Below the pieces are notes generated by a model. The model searched no databases. It worked only from the letters and a program-made list of their open reading frames with translations, and was not told where the DNA came from. Below, one piece after another: positions 54,782 through 64,000 of a stretch of DNA of 64,000 bases (position 1 is the first letter of the stretch; each line of letters begins with the position of its first letter). The position numbers and the translations under genes were made by a program. The stretch comes from Eutreptiella sp. 'Long Island Sound 2002' (lineage: Eukaryota; Euglenozoa; Euglenophyceae; Eutreptiales; Eutreptiaceae), in NCBI GenBank assembly GCA_964036045.1, contig OZ038384.1, forward strand, positions 21,753,000 through 21,816,999, given 5' to 3'.

Positions 54782-57007
54782 ATGAGGATGAAGCAGTATG
54801 CCCCTTATTCCTATGTTGAGATGTTTGCGTGGATATTCAGGCAGCTGGTCAACAGGGACCCAGCACAAGAGTCACGCCGACAGATTTTGGGAGCGGTGAA
54901 ATCTGACAAGACGCGGATTGTTCGAAAGTTGAACCGCGACATCAAGAGGCGAAGATCATCGGAAGACAAGTACAAGAATAGGTCCACAAATCGGGACAAT
55001 CGAGACTATCACGGAAGTCGGGACAGCAGGCACGGCAAGGACGACAAACGGCACTCCAGTGAGGACAGGAGTTGCAAAGAGTTCCGTCGGTCGAGTGACA
55101 GCCGCTCAAGGGACCGATATCAGGAGGATAGACACCGCGGTTCCCGTGACCGACATCAGGATCGACAAGGAGATCGTGATCCAAGAGAACCGCGGCGACG
55201 AGACAACAGGCGGTACAGCACTACATCCCATGGTTCTGCCAAAACGCACAGTTCATGGTCGTCAGGGAAGGCGTTGACGACAGCATCACGAACAACGCGG
55301 GGTAACAGCCCACATGGGTCAGAACGATCAATGAAGACGGAGGACCTCAAGTGTTTTGGATGTGGCAAGTATGGTCATCGTCGGAGAGATTGCCCAGGCA
55401 ATAGAAAGGACAGAGATTCAAAAAAGCGCAGTGATCTGAAGAAAAATGAGAGAGACAAAAAGTATCGGAAGGATTGCGACAGCAAGAGACGACAGACGGG
55501 CAGGCTGCAGGAAGTCAAGGCCCAGGAGGAGAAAGCAAAGGAGGAGGCTACAGAAGCAACTCCTCCGGCAGTACAGAACCCTTAGGGGCGCAGGCGGCCC
55601 CGTAAGCAACGACGCTATCATGACTTCCGTCGCATCAACGCCCCAGGGTCACAGCCTGTGAGGGCCAGCACCAAAAAGGTGATCTGACATTTGAATATCA
55701 GCAAAGTCATCAACGTGAGAATCTCTCAACGAAGGAAGGTCAAGATTGATCTCAATGAGATACAAGATGAAGTGGTTCGACTCCAGATACAACGAGGAAG
55801 ATCTGGAAAGGACGCGGACAGGACCGAGATGATTATTCCGGCCCGAGTCCAATTCCAGCAGACAGCGCTGAGCCTCAGCGACAAGGATCTGGAAGCTTTA
55901 GTCGACACAGGATCCGAAATGGAGGCCTTGTCAGGCTTCGAGCTCTTTGACAAAGGGGCACTGGAAGATGCTCAAAGGCCAGGGGCCCTCATTGGGGCAG
56001 GCAAAAGCCGCATCAAACGCGGCAATCAGGGCGTTACGATCAATTTGACCCTGCCAGTGTGCAAACCTGACGGCAGTATTGTAAAATACAAATGCCTCAG
56101 GGTTTTTATTTATGTTGGAGACATAGGACGAAAGTTGATCCCTGGAATTCCATTTTTTCTTCGTTATAATTTGTGTGTTGTACCGGGCATGCCATCGTTG
56201 ATGCAAGTGCCACCATTTGTGTATCGCAAACCACACTATCAGCATGGGAAACCTCAATCAGTGCGTCATGTTGATTTGGTACACGTTCAACACGTTCAGG
56301 ATTATGATGAAAGAATTCAGGTACAACGCAACACCATTGCTAATGTCCGCATGACGAGGCATATGAGCAAAATCCGGTACGTGCACAGTGAACACAGGCA
56401 GAAAGGTACAGAAGGGAAGCGACTGAAGGGCTTCTCCAGCATTCATGAATACTGCTGGCAGATTCCATGCACGAATGCTGACAGCCCACGTGTCTTTCAC
56501 ACATACAGTGTGTGGGCGGATCAATTTTTCAGACATATTCCTCATCTGTGTGAGCGCTGTGCACCTCGCATGGGTCTGAACGCTAAGAAGAGGGTGTACA
56601 GTAAGCAGCCGTCTGTGAACCCCCCCTCTGATGGAGTTCATCACAGCAGATTGAATATAGCAACGTCAGCCAGACCGGTGGTGAGTTGCGGGCCAGTTAT
56701 ACACAGAATGGCTTTTGAAAAGCATCTAGAGCTGGTTCCTCAGGAGGTACAGGGCAGGCGTAGGAGAGGGGTGCAGAAATTGACGGTCGCACTTCATTCC
56801 ATTGAAGGTAAGGTGCCCAGCCCTCCTTCATCTCCCCGCCCCCCCTCTCCCACGGGACATCAGGGCTCGCGACAGCGGGAATGGCCTGAAACTGATCTCA
56901 CTCGCCAGGATGCCACGCGTGACGCACAGCCTGAATTTTTCGAACGCGGGTTGTATGTTCAGTTGTTGAGCTCACAAGCCACGCCCCCCCACATCTGCGA
57001 ATTCTGA
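54782..57007 (+). pseudogene. capsid end, Arg/Ser-rich zinc knuckle and protease of element C
   Basis: One frame runs from 54782 to 57007 with TAG at 55583-55585 and TGA at 55685-55687 in frame. The start is the end of a capsid (YSYVEMFAWIFRQL), continuing from another frame. A long Arg/Ser/Asp/His-rich region follows, resembling RS domains (SSDSRSRDRYQEDRHRGSRD), then a CX2CX4HX4C knuckle (CFGCGKYGHRRRDC near 55352-55394), a Lys-rich tail, an aspartic protease with active site LVDTGSEMEA (about 55900) and a later LIPGIPFFLRYNLCV motif. About 270 poorly conserved residues lead to a seven-C run at 56984-56990, after which the dUTPase lies in the +1 frame. Confidence 0.75.
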
Positions 57008-57008
57008 A

Positions 57009-57863
57009 GATGCAGGATGTGATTTGTATTCTGCAGCAGATGTATCAATTTTGCCTTGGAGCAAAGAGCTGGTCCCTACGGATATAGCCATCATGGGACT
57101 AAAACGAACTTACGCCCGCATAGCGGATAGGTCTGGCATGGCTTTAAAGCACAGCTTACATGTGATGGGAGGGGTCGTTGATCGCACATACAGGGGAAAT
57201 GTGCAGGTCATCCTTTATAATACATCACATACCCCATACCACGTGAGCGTAGGTGACAAGGTGAGTCAGTTTGTTCTGGAACAACAACTGAAGCCCCCCA
57301 TCAGCGTCGTTGAGTCACTGCCTGTAACAGCCAGAGGTAGTGGAGGATTTGGCAGCACTGGTTACCGTTCCACAGAGTCTATGCAACACCTGTTAACCCA
57401 TGTGCAGTCCAAACCGGGATTGTATGAGGGACTTGGAACTCCTGTGGGACCCAATCTGGTGTTAACAAACCCCTCCACCCAAGTATTTCACATACTACAG
57501 TTTATACAGCTTTTTTCAGAGTTACATGAAAAAACCATACCTATGCCTGATAATCTCCCGTACAAATCTCAGCTCCTTGAAGGAGATACGCACAATGTCC
57601 TCCCGCTGTTGCTGGTGTTCGCGGCAGTGGTGGCAGTGACAATGGCCGATGTGGTACGACAACAATCTCTGCCACATTTATTGGGAACCAACACCCACAC
57701 CTCAAGTCGCCCTTGGGAGGCGCCGATCATTCCAACACAGGATATTGGATCGACTCAGGATCCTTGCGAGTGGACGCAGCTGCCTGAGGTTCAGAACAGC
57801 AGTCAGGACAGATTTTCAACAACTGTGGAACCGCCAGGCTCAAATCAGGACCTCGTTGAATAG
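57009..57863 (+). CDS. dUTPase domain of element C with all five trimeric-dUTPase motifs
   Basis: It would hydrolyse dUTP to dUMP and pyrophosphate and limit uracil incorporation during reverse transcription. The motifs of the homotrimeric family are present in order: DAGCDLYSAAD (57009-57041), RSGMA (57129-57143), GVVDRTYRGNVQVILYN with the catalytic Asp (57171-57221), GDKVSQFVLEQ (57252-57284) and the Gly-rich RGSGGFGSTG (57333-57362). No disruption falls inside the domain. Upstream it joins the protease frame by +1 at the C run. Downstream about 160 residues of unknown function include a hydrophobic stretch (LPLLLVFAAVVAV, possibly a membrane segment) and end in TAG at 57861-57863, beyond which the same frame enters the accessory domain. 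Confidence 0.93.
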   Translation, partial: DAGCDLYSAADVSILPWSKELVPTDIAIMGLKRTYARIADRSGMALKHSLHVMGGVVDRTYRGNVQVILYNTSHTPYHVSVGDKVSQFVLEQQLKPPISVVESLPVTARGSGGFGSTGYRSTESMQHLLTHVQSKPGLYEGLGTPVGPNLVLTNPSTQVFHILQFIQLFSELHEKTIPMPDNLPYKSQLLEGDTHNVLPLLLVFAAVVAVTMADVVRQQSLPHLLGTNTHTSSRPWEAPIIPTQDIGSTQDPCEWTQLPEVQNSSQDRFSTTVEPPGSNQDLVE

Positions 57864-59549
57864 TGGGCACCAGTTGAGTTTCAGGGCAACTGGGGAAATG
57901 CCAGGATGCCCAACACGTCAGCCATTCAATCAGTACCTTGTATGGTTGCAAAAATGCAAGAGTTGAATATCTGGTCCGATCCTCCTGGGTTGCAGGAGGC
58001 CAGGGAGTCGAGACACCTGTCTGACAAGGTTTTGAAGATAAAATCACACCTCATGACGAGGGTTCAGGGCGGCTACCTGGATAACTGGAGCCGCCATATA
58101 AAGGCCACAGCGAAGCAGAGAGAGTACAGGAGTAAGGACACAGCGTTGACTGTCAGGCAGGAGATTGTGGACAGAATGGCCGCTTGGACGGCTACTATTG
58201 ACCCAGATCACCATGATTTTTGCATCCAGCAAGATGTGTTTGGTTTCCAGAAAACAGCAAGGTTCACGGAACACTTTGGGGGTGGTGAGAAGTCATTTTA
58301 CAGGGACTGGAGACAAAAACCAGTGTGGCTTCACGCCTCCCGACATCAGTGGGACCGTTGTGTCAAGAAAGGTTTCTTTGACGGAGCCAAAGGTATTGCA
58401 GTACTGCCAGTAAGTAAAAAAGACCCATGGTTTTGGGCCATGGGTGAAGTAGTCATTGACTGCGTCGATATACCCATTGGAACCCCCTTGTTTTTAACTG
58501 GTAGAGGTAAAGTAGTATGTACTGCAGTGCCTTATCGCATGTGTTTGTTTGATGCATACGGGCGAGAACCATCACATAGTAAAACACACACACGGCCCAC
58601 AGTACATAGGGATGATGATCGGACGAAGGACAGTCAGGACACGTTGCCTGCTATGCCTAGTGGTGAGGATCTGGTGTCGGAAGTATGCTCTACTTCTGAT
58701 TTTGATTCACAGGATATGGATGAACCTCGAGGTACAGGCCTCAATCGTCGACATCGGAGGTTGCTGCGAATCATGCGCAGGAGGAAGACAGAACAACAGG
58801 TATCGTCTGACGAAGGATCTCCGGGGCCAGGGAACAGTTCAGAGTCCGAATCGGAATCATCATCCAGGCACCAACCACCAACATCCATGGGACATGGGTG
58901 CCGGGAAGTACCCCGGGGGGAAATACATGTGTCACAGGAAGTTGCACAAAACAGTTGCTGTGAGAGCACCCATGATTCTGGTGCTCGGTATCATCAGCAT
59001 TCTCTACAGGAGGACAGACAGGCTTACCAGACAGTCAGTACGCTATTGGACCAGTGTCCTGCTTTATCCTTATCCGTTTCAGTACAACAGCGTTGCTGCT
59101 GCGTTGGACGGGTTTTTTGCTACAGATGTTTAGCAGTGAATCAGATTACATTATTACAGCATCAAACTACTGAGCAGGAGGGGTGCCATACTCCTGACGC
59201 TCAAATTTGTGTGGTTAATACCCTGCCTCAGCAGGAGGTTCACCGCCTGCAGCAGGTAATCCTGCAGTTATCCATTGACAAACACGGTGCCTCAGTTCAG
59301 GGCAGCCACAGGACTGAAGCAGGGGGCTTAGTTTACAATCGACACGTCAGGTGTGTAATACAGGCTGATGAGACCTGGGCAGGGACAGAGGAAGACAGAG
59401 AACGACTGCTGAACCGTTTTGGGAAAGAAGTTTTTCAAACCAGGCATTCAGCTTCAATTTCACCTGAAGCACAGAAGGTACGTGGTGACCATGCGAAGGT
59501 GAAATTGGAATTGATCCACAATGCAGAGCCTAAGGCTCAAAAGCCCATT
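57864..59549 (+). pseudogene. accessory domain and linker between dUTPase and RT of element C
   Basis: It is in frame with the dUTPase (former CAG at 57861) and with RT. The accessory domain (about 58158-58551) contains DFCIQQDVFGFQ, FYRDWRQKPVWLHASRHQW, AVLPVSKKDPWFWAMGEV and VDIPIGTPLFLTGRGK, matching domains in the same position in elements A and B. It is followed by an acidic/basic Ser-rich linker (58600-58870), a Cys-rich patch (CCCVGRVFCYRC, 59085-59130) and a charged segment leading into RT. The function of the domain is unknown. Whether the linker is translated as part of a polyprotein cannot be decided here. Confidence 0.65.
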
Positions 59550-61132
59550 AGGGCAGTGGGGTTGAGGGAGACCTTGATGGCCGAAAAGTTGAAAGACTTT
59601 CAGACACGTGGTTTCCTGAGGGAGTGTACAGGTAATCCCCAACGGGTTGCCAGGGCTTTTCTTGTCCCCAAACCTGGGAATAACAAGTGGTGACTAGTCA
59701 TTGACTATCGCTGGCTTGATTCCCATCTTAAGGGCAAAAATTTCCCCCTCCCCGTCATCGAAGACCCGCTGGCCAACCAGCATGGCAAATTTTTGTTCCC
59801 CCTGCTAGACTTGGAAAATGGCTTCCACGAAATGCACCTTGAGGAGGACAGTTCGCATTTGACAGCTTTCTGTACCACTTTTGGTGTATTTGAGTGGAAT
59901 ATCCTTACCATGGGATTGAAGGTAGGGCCTGCGGCCTACCAGGAAAGGGTTCAGCACGTCACCCGCCGATGCCCTGCGGCAAGGCCATATGTAGATGATA
60001 TATTGGCTTCCTCAGGAAGGGAAAGCATTGATGGGGCACAGACTGTTGCAGAAAAACAGAGACCAGGCACCCTGGAAAAATATTTTCAGAAACGTTTTGA
60101 TGAAGTTTGGCAGCCATTTGAAGCTTTGGAAGCTGCCGAGTTGACAGTGAAACCTGAGAAATGTCATTTCTTCAGGCGCACTGTCAAATACCTGGGGCAG
60201 ATACTCAAGGATGGGAAGTGCTTCCCTGATCCAGAGAAAGTGCAAGCCATAGAGGAGTGGGACCACAGGACCATTACCACACCTAAAGGTTTGAAATTCT
60301 TCTTAGGTTTAGTGGGATGGTACCAAATTTACATACCGGGGTTCGCCAAGCACGCCCTCCCACTAATGGAAGCCCTGCAAGCAAAATATAAATTCGAGAG
60401 TAAGCCGGAGGATGGGACAGTGGAATTGGATGCAACGGGCCTCCCCAACAAACGGAAAAGGGTGAAATTGTCTGCAAAGGAATTGCAGATACATTGGACC
60501 CCAGAAATGATTGCAGGGTTCAAGGAACTAAAAAAAGGTTTGTGTGAAATGGTCATCAGTGAGGATAAAGGGTTGGTGTTGCCACGACTGGATGGTCAGT
60601 GGTTGATCCGGTGTGATGCCAGCAACTTCGCTGTGGGAGGGGCGCTGGAGCAAAGGCAACCTGATGGTTCATGGCGCCCAGTGGCCTTTTACAGCCGGAA
60701 ACTGCAGGGTGAACGTGCGGGAACTACTAAGGAGGGGTTCACACGCACGAAACACACCGGGCAGTATGGGTGGACCCCCCGCGAGAAAGAAACATCCGCG
60801 ATTGTTTCGTGTTTGCTCAAATTTCAGAGCTGGATAGGGGGCCAGGAAACAACGGTCAAAACTGACCACAGTGCCATTGTAAAATGGTACAAACAGGACT
60901 TGTGCACCATCCCTCGGCCCTTAGGGCGCCGGGGAAGGTGGCATGAGTTCCTCAGTACATTCAATCTTTTGATTGAATATACGCCTGGCCCTGACAACCA
61001 CTGGGAGACGCACTCTCACGATGGGCATATCCTGCAGGCACAGCCCAGGATACAAACTTTAATGGGGGTGATGCCGATCTCGCGGGGTGGCAGGAGAAAG
61101 AAAGGAAGGAAGGGGAATATATCAGACAGAAA
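59550..61132 (+). pseudogene. pol: reverse transcriptase and RNase H of element C, one TGA
   Basis: RT begins around 59550 (LKDFQTRGFLRECTGNPQ; VARAFLVPKPGNNKW). TGA at 59691-59693 replaces the conserved Arg codon between Trp and LVIDYRW, and the frame continues. The active site YVDD is at 59988-59999. Thumb and connection regions run to about 60330. RNase H spans about 60590-61010 with CDASNFAVGGALEQ and a TPREKETSAI motif. After EYTPGPDNH the frame loses the expected Ala-Asp-Ala-Leu-Ser-Arg motif and a shift to the integrase frame is needed between about 61000 and 61130. Apart from these two lesions the catalytic residues are intact. Confidence 0.85.
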
Positions 61133-63211
61133 TTGCAGGACCAGTACCCTCAAGTCTATGCTGCAGTTCATGCAGTCAATGGCTGGAATGCTTCTGAGGT
61201 GGAGTCCAAACTCCAGCTTATCAGACGGCATACGCAATTTTCGGCCACTGATGACCAAGGAAGGGAATTTCAGTGGTCAGAGGAATTGTTTTTACACACA
61301 CTACAGACAATGCAGGACAGGAGCAATTTCTCGTGCCTCCATTCTTCCTCTCCCAGTACGCGCAGTGACTGCGATGAGCAGAAGACAAGTCACTGAATTG
61401 TATGATGGGTTCAATAACATGTCACAGTTTACAGGTATGCATATGATGTGCGCGATGTCAAGGAAGTAAAAAATCCTCCAGCCTGTGCTGTTCTGACAAC
61501 TGACTGGACAGATCACTATAGGGTAGACCCATTTTTTCAGCCGCATTGGGAGGCGTTGGAAACAGACACTGTCCTTGACATCAATGGTTGCGAGTATGTA
61601 TATTATCAAGGAAAGGTTAGGTCAGAAGGTAAGATTTGCGTCCCTGTCAGCCTGATTACCAAGGTGTGCAAGGCTACACATGAGTTTGCACATCCTGGAA
61701 TACAAAAGAGTACTGAGATGATGGACAGATGGTACAAGTTCACTGTACCCAAAGGACAGTGGACTGATGTGTTGTCAGCGGTAATTGAAGGGTCCCCAGT
61801 GTGCCAGGCGAGTAAACACCGACGTGGCACACAGCCCGAGTCCAATCACTCTTACCTGATCCCTGAGTATCCCTTCAGGAGTATTTGTATTGATTTGTTT
61901 GATCTCAAGTCGATGCCATGCACACACAGAGACACAGAGTATGATTATGTATTAGTAGTAGTGTGTAGGCTTACGGGTTATGTCATTGCAACCCCCTGCC
62001 AGAGATCCCTCACGGCGGAGGGTTTGGCAGAATTCTTTTTGGAAAAAGGGGTACAGTTTGCGGGGCTGCCACATACTATATTAAATGACCATGATCATTT
62101 GATCAATGCTAAATTGTTTCATACACTATGCAGCCAAGCGGGGGTAGATGTTAAAAACAGTCCCATATACCGCCCAGGATTTAACGGCAGAGCGGAACGG
62201 GCAGTGCAAACTGTAATCACGAGTCTGCGAACGTTTTTGATGCAGACAAAGAAAAAGAATTGGGTTCAACTGCTTCCGTTAGCGGTTTGGACCAGCAATG
62301 ACATTCTTGTTGTTGTATCGGGATATTCTCCCCATTATCTCATGTTTGGGAGAAACCCCATAGGTTTTGTAGATTGTCCTCCTGTGATCCCTGAACATTG
62401 GTCACAGGATGCAGTACAATTTTTCAATAAACTGATAGAGGACAGAAGGTATGTGCAGGAAACGTTGCAGGCCCAGCATGATAAGCTGACCAAGGCTTAT
62501 CATAAAGCACATCCTACGCACGTGTACGAGAAAGGGGAGCGGGTATGGTATACGGGGCACCAAAAGGACACAAATTCCAAACTGCAGAGGGTTTGGACAC
62601 GCCCAGGTGAGATCCTGGCCCGGCAGGGCCGGAATCAATATACAGTGGCCACAGAGAGAGGGGAGGTCGTTTTGGATTCCATGAGTCTTCAACCGTACAT
62701 ACCCCTCCACACAGAGCAGGGAGAAGACACACAAACACCCCCCTTACATTACTATACAGATCAGGATTTCCTGATCGAAACAGACACATACGTGTTTGAA
62801 AAAGTTTTGGACCACAAACCCAAAAGGGCAACGTCCAAACAGCCAAAACAGTGGCTGGTAAAATACAAAGGCTACCCTTAGCCTGAGTGGCAGCCAGTCA
62901 GCTCATTTTGGCACGACATTAATGATGACTGGCTCCCGTACAACACAAAGCACGGCATTTCAGTGGACTTGCGAGAGGTCCGCATGGTCCATTCACCTCA
63001 CCCCCAGCCGTTACAGGACCTGCAGCAGTTGGAGGGCATTGGGGCCATCACTGGATCTAGCAGGATCCAGATTGCTCAAGAGCACGAGCGTGAGTGGACC
63101 GATTTGGTACAGATGGAACGAGGCACCCAGACCAGGGGACTCGGTGGGGCCACAGTGTCTATGTTTTTCGCAAAAAGGGACCAGGGTATTGCGGCGACTG
63201 CTGCACAGTAG
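61133..63211 (+). pseudogene. pol: integrase and chromodomain of element C, TAG at 62879
   Basis: One frame covers a linker (from about 61133), then after a short interruption the main integrase frame from 61448. Residues counted from 61448: zinc-module His78 and His82, with the first Cys of the CxxC pair replaced by Ser (Ser116, Cys119); catalytic Asp149 (CIDLFDL), Asp214 (LNDHDH) and Glu250 (NGRAE), with 35 residues between the last two; a GPF/Y-like C-terminal part (VWYTGHQ, ARQGRNQYTV). The chromodomain (about 62780-62930: YVFEKVLDHKP, QWLVKYKGYP, PEWQPVSSFW) is interrupted by TAG at 62879-62881 but stays in frame to 63211. The loss of one zinc ligand could impair integrase. Confidence 0.85.
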
Positions 63212-63819
63212 CAGTCCAGAAAAAAGAATTGCTGCTTGTCAGGAGTTAAATAAACGCTCTTGAATTTCTCTTCCTTTCTGTTACAGGTCGATGCCAGTTC
63301 AGAAGTGGAATTATCTCTCCTTCCCTTTTGTTAATGACTGTGAGCAGGTATGAAACTGCGACACATTGACTGCTTGGAGCAGGGTAGGATAGTATAGGAC
63401 GTTCAGCCCCCCAAACCCCCAGCAGCTTCTGACAGTCTCGTGTGCCTTGGTTCAGATGGCCATCGCCGAGGGGAATTCCGAGAACAACCCCCAGGCGCTC
63501 ACCGACTACGGGTGTCGGCAGTAGCGATCAAAGGGACCACTACCCAGAAGGCCGGAGAAGGCACGATGTCAGGATGATCCTAACCAATAACCCCCCAGAT
63601 GTCTATTTTTCCAAGGAAAAACCCGCCTTGTGGGGCTGATAGCCAAACATCCCTGTATTAAGGCAGAAGTGACACCCCCACTATATGGGATCGGTCATCG
63701 CACTGACGATGGCGGACTGAGTTGCACACCCCCTCCCCCCCCCCTATCTTTGTCTCACGTCAGGTCTGGTATTTTGTCCGCACGTTTATACCAGCTCGTA
63801 AGTGACCACTTACAAGCTT
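63212..63819 (+). other. 3' non-coding region of element C
   Basis: No convincing open frame. A run of C around 63730-63742 and the word GACACCCCCACTATATGGGA (63670-63689), also found as a near copy at 23090-23109, are the only notable features. Confidence 0.55.
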
Positions 63820-63829
63820 AGGAAGGGGG
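63820..63829 (+). other. polypurine tract of element C
   Basis: AGGAAGGGGG lies five bases before the right terminal repeat (63835). Confidence 0.75.
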
Positions 63830-63834
63830 TTGTA

Positions 63835-64000
63835 ATAAGGTGGGACATAACACCCAAACAGACATACAGACAGAAAGAATTATCTGTTTAGAATTGATCC
63901 AGACAGACAGACAGACAGAATTCGCTGTTCAGGTTGGATCTAGACAGACAGGCAGAGACAGACGACGTCGCAGTCGCGACAGTGACCTGGCATCATGAGA
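63835..64000 (+). repeat. start of the 3' LTR of element C (runs out of the window)
   Basis: It matches 47404-47569 with about six mismatches and no indel. The rest of the LTR, the target duplication and the missing part of the A2 LTR should lie to the right of the window. Confidence 0.88.

Larger units (their letters stand above)
47404..64000 (+). mobile_element. element C: dUTPase-encoding chromovirus-like retrotransposon (right end outside window)
   Basis: Terminal direct repeats at 47404-47569 and 63835-64000 are aligned at a constant offset of 16,431 bp with about six mismatches in 166 bp. Between them, in plus sense, lie a 3.9-kb 5' region, coiled-coil Gag, Arg/Ser-rich zinc-knuckle region, protease, dUTPase, accessory domain, RT, RNase H, integrase and chromodomain. 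A polypurine tract (63820-63829) precedes the right repeat. The element is inserted in the LTR of A2. Six premature stops and several frame changes make this copy defective. The LTR length cannot be measured because the 3' copy leaves the window. Confidence 0.88.

Overview
The window comes from a repeat-rich eukaryotic nuclear genome. Everything I can identify as coding belongs to Ty3/gypsy-type LTR retrotransposons (chromovirus-like, with a chromodomain at the end of Pol) or their relics. The rest is satellite DNA and unassigned sequence, and I found no convincing host gene, rRNA gene or canonical tRNA gene. The species cannot be fixed from sequence alone. The two elements with a recognisable primer binding site use the initiator-Met tRNA in the form ending CCTCTGCTA-CCA (as in animals), not the land-plant form. 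My weak preference is an alga, protist or other non-model eukaryote with a large genome.

Layout. 1-3357: a possible hypothetical minus-strand ORF, a tetranucleotide tract and a 127-bp minisatellite. 3358-14738: element A, complete, minus strand, with 797-bp LTRs, a 5-bp target duplication (GGACG), PBS, polypurine tract, an interrupted gag-protease frame and an intact 1416-aa Pol. 14739-22803: an older mosaic with a minus-strand gag relic, two 343-bp direct repeats carrying an integrase C-terminal fragment, and a chromodomain relic. Between the two direct repeats lies a block of satellites that almost lacks T on the plus strand. 22804-26330: unassigned. 26335-43861: element B, complete, minus strand, 17.5 kb, with 3.2-kb TG...CA LTRs, a CCAT target duplication, an 850-codon extra frame upstream of gag, gag, protease, accessory domain, RT-RNase H-integrase and chromodomain. 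44446-47403: element A2, a gag-only relative of A with an intact 846-aa Gag, whose LTR is broken at 47404 by element C. 47404 to beyond 64000: element C, plus strand, with a very long 5' region holding palindromes, hairpin repeats and an antisense ORF. It then encodes a long coiled-coil Gag, an Arg/Ser-rich zinc-knuckle protein, protease, a complete five-motif dUTPase, the accessory domain, RT-RNase H, integrase, a chromodomain and the start of the 3' repeat.

How the parts work together. Each element encodes the usual chain: Gag packages RNA, protease matures the polyprotein, RT-RNase H copies it, integrase inserts it, and the chromodomain probably guides integration. Two additions stand out. 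Element C has a dUTPase between protease and RT. All three families carry the same extra domain between protease and RT, which resembles the module next to RNase H in DIRS-like retroelements. Fifteen in-frame nonsense codons interrupt the frames; all can be explained by C-to-T change (CAG, CAA or CGA to TAG, TAA or TGA), which suggests cytosine-deamination decay. The very long open frames over the satellites (up to 1537 codons) are composition artefacts, because a strand without T, or without A on its complement, cannot contain stop codons.
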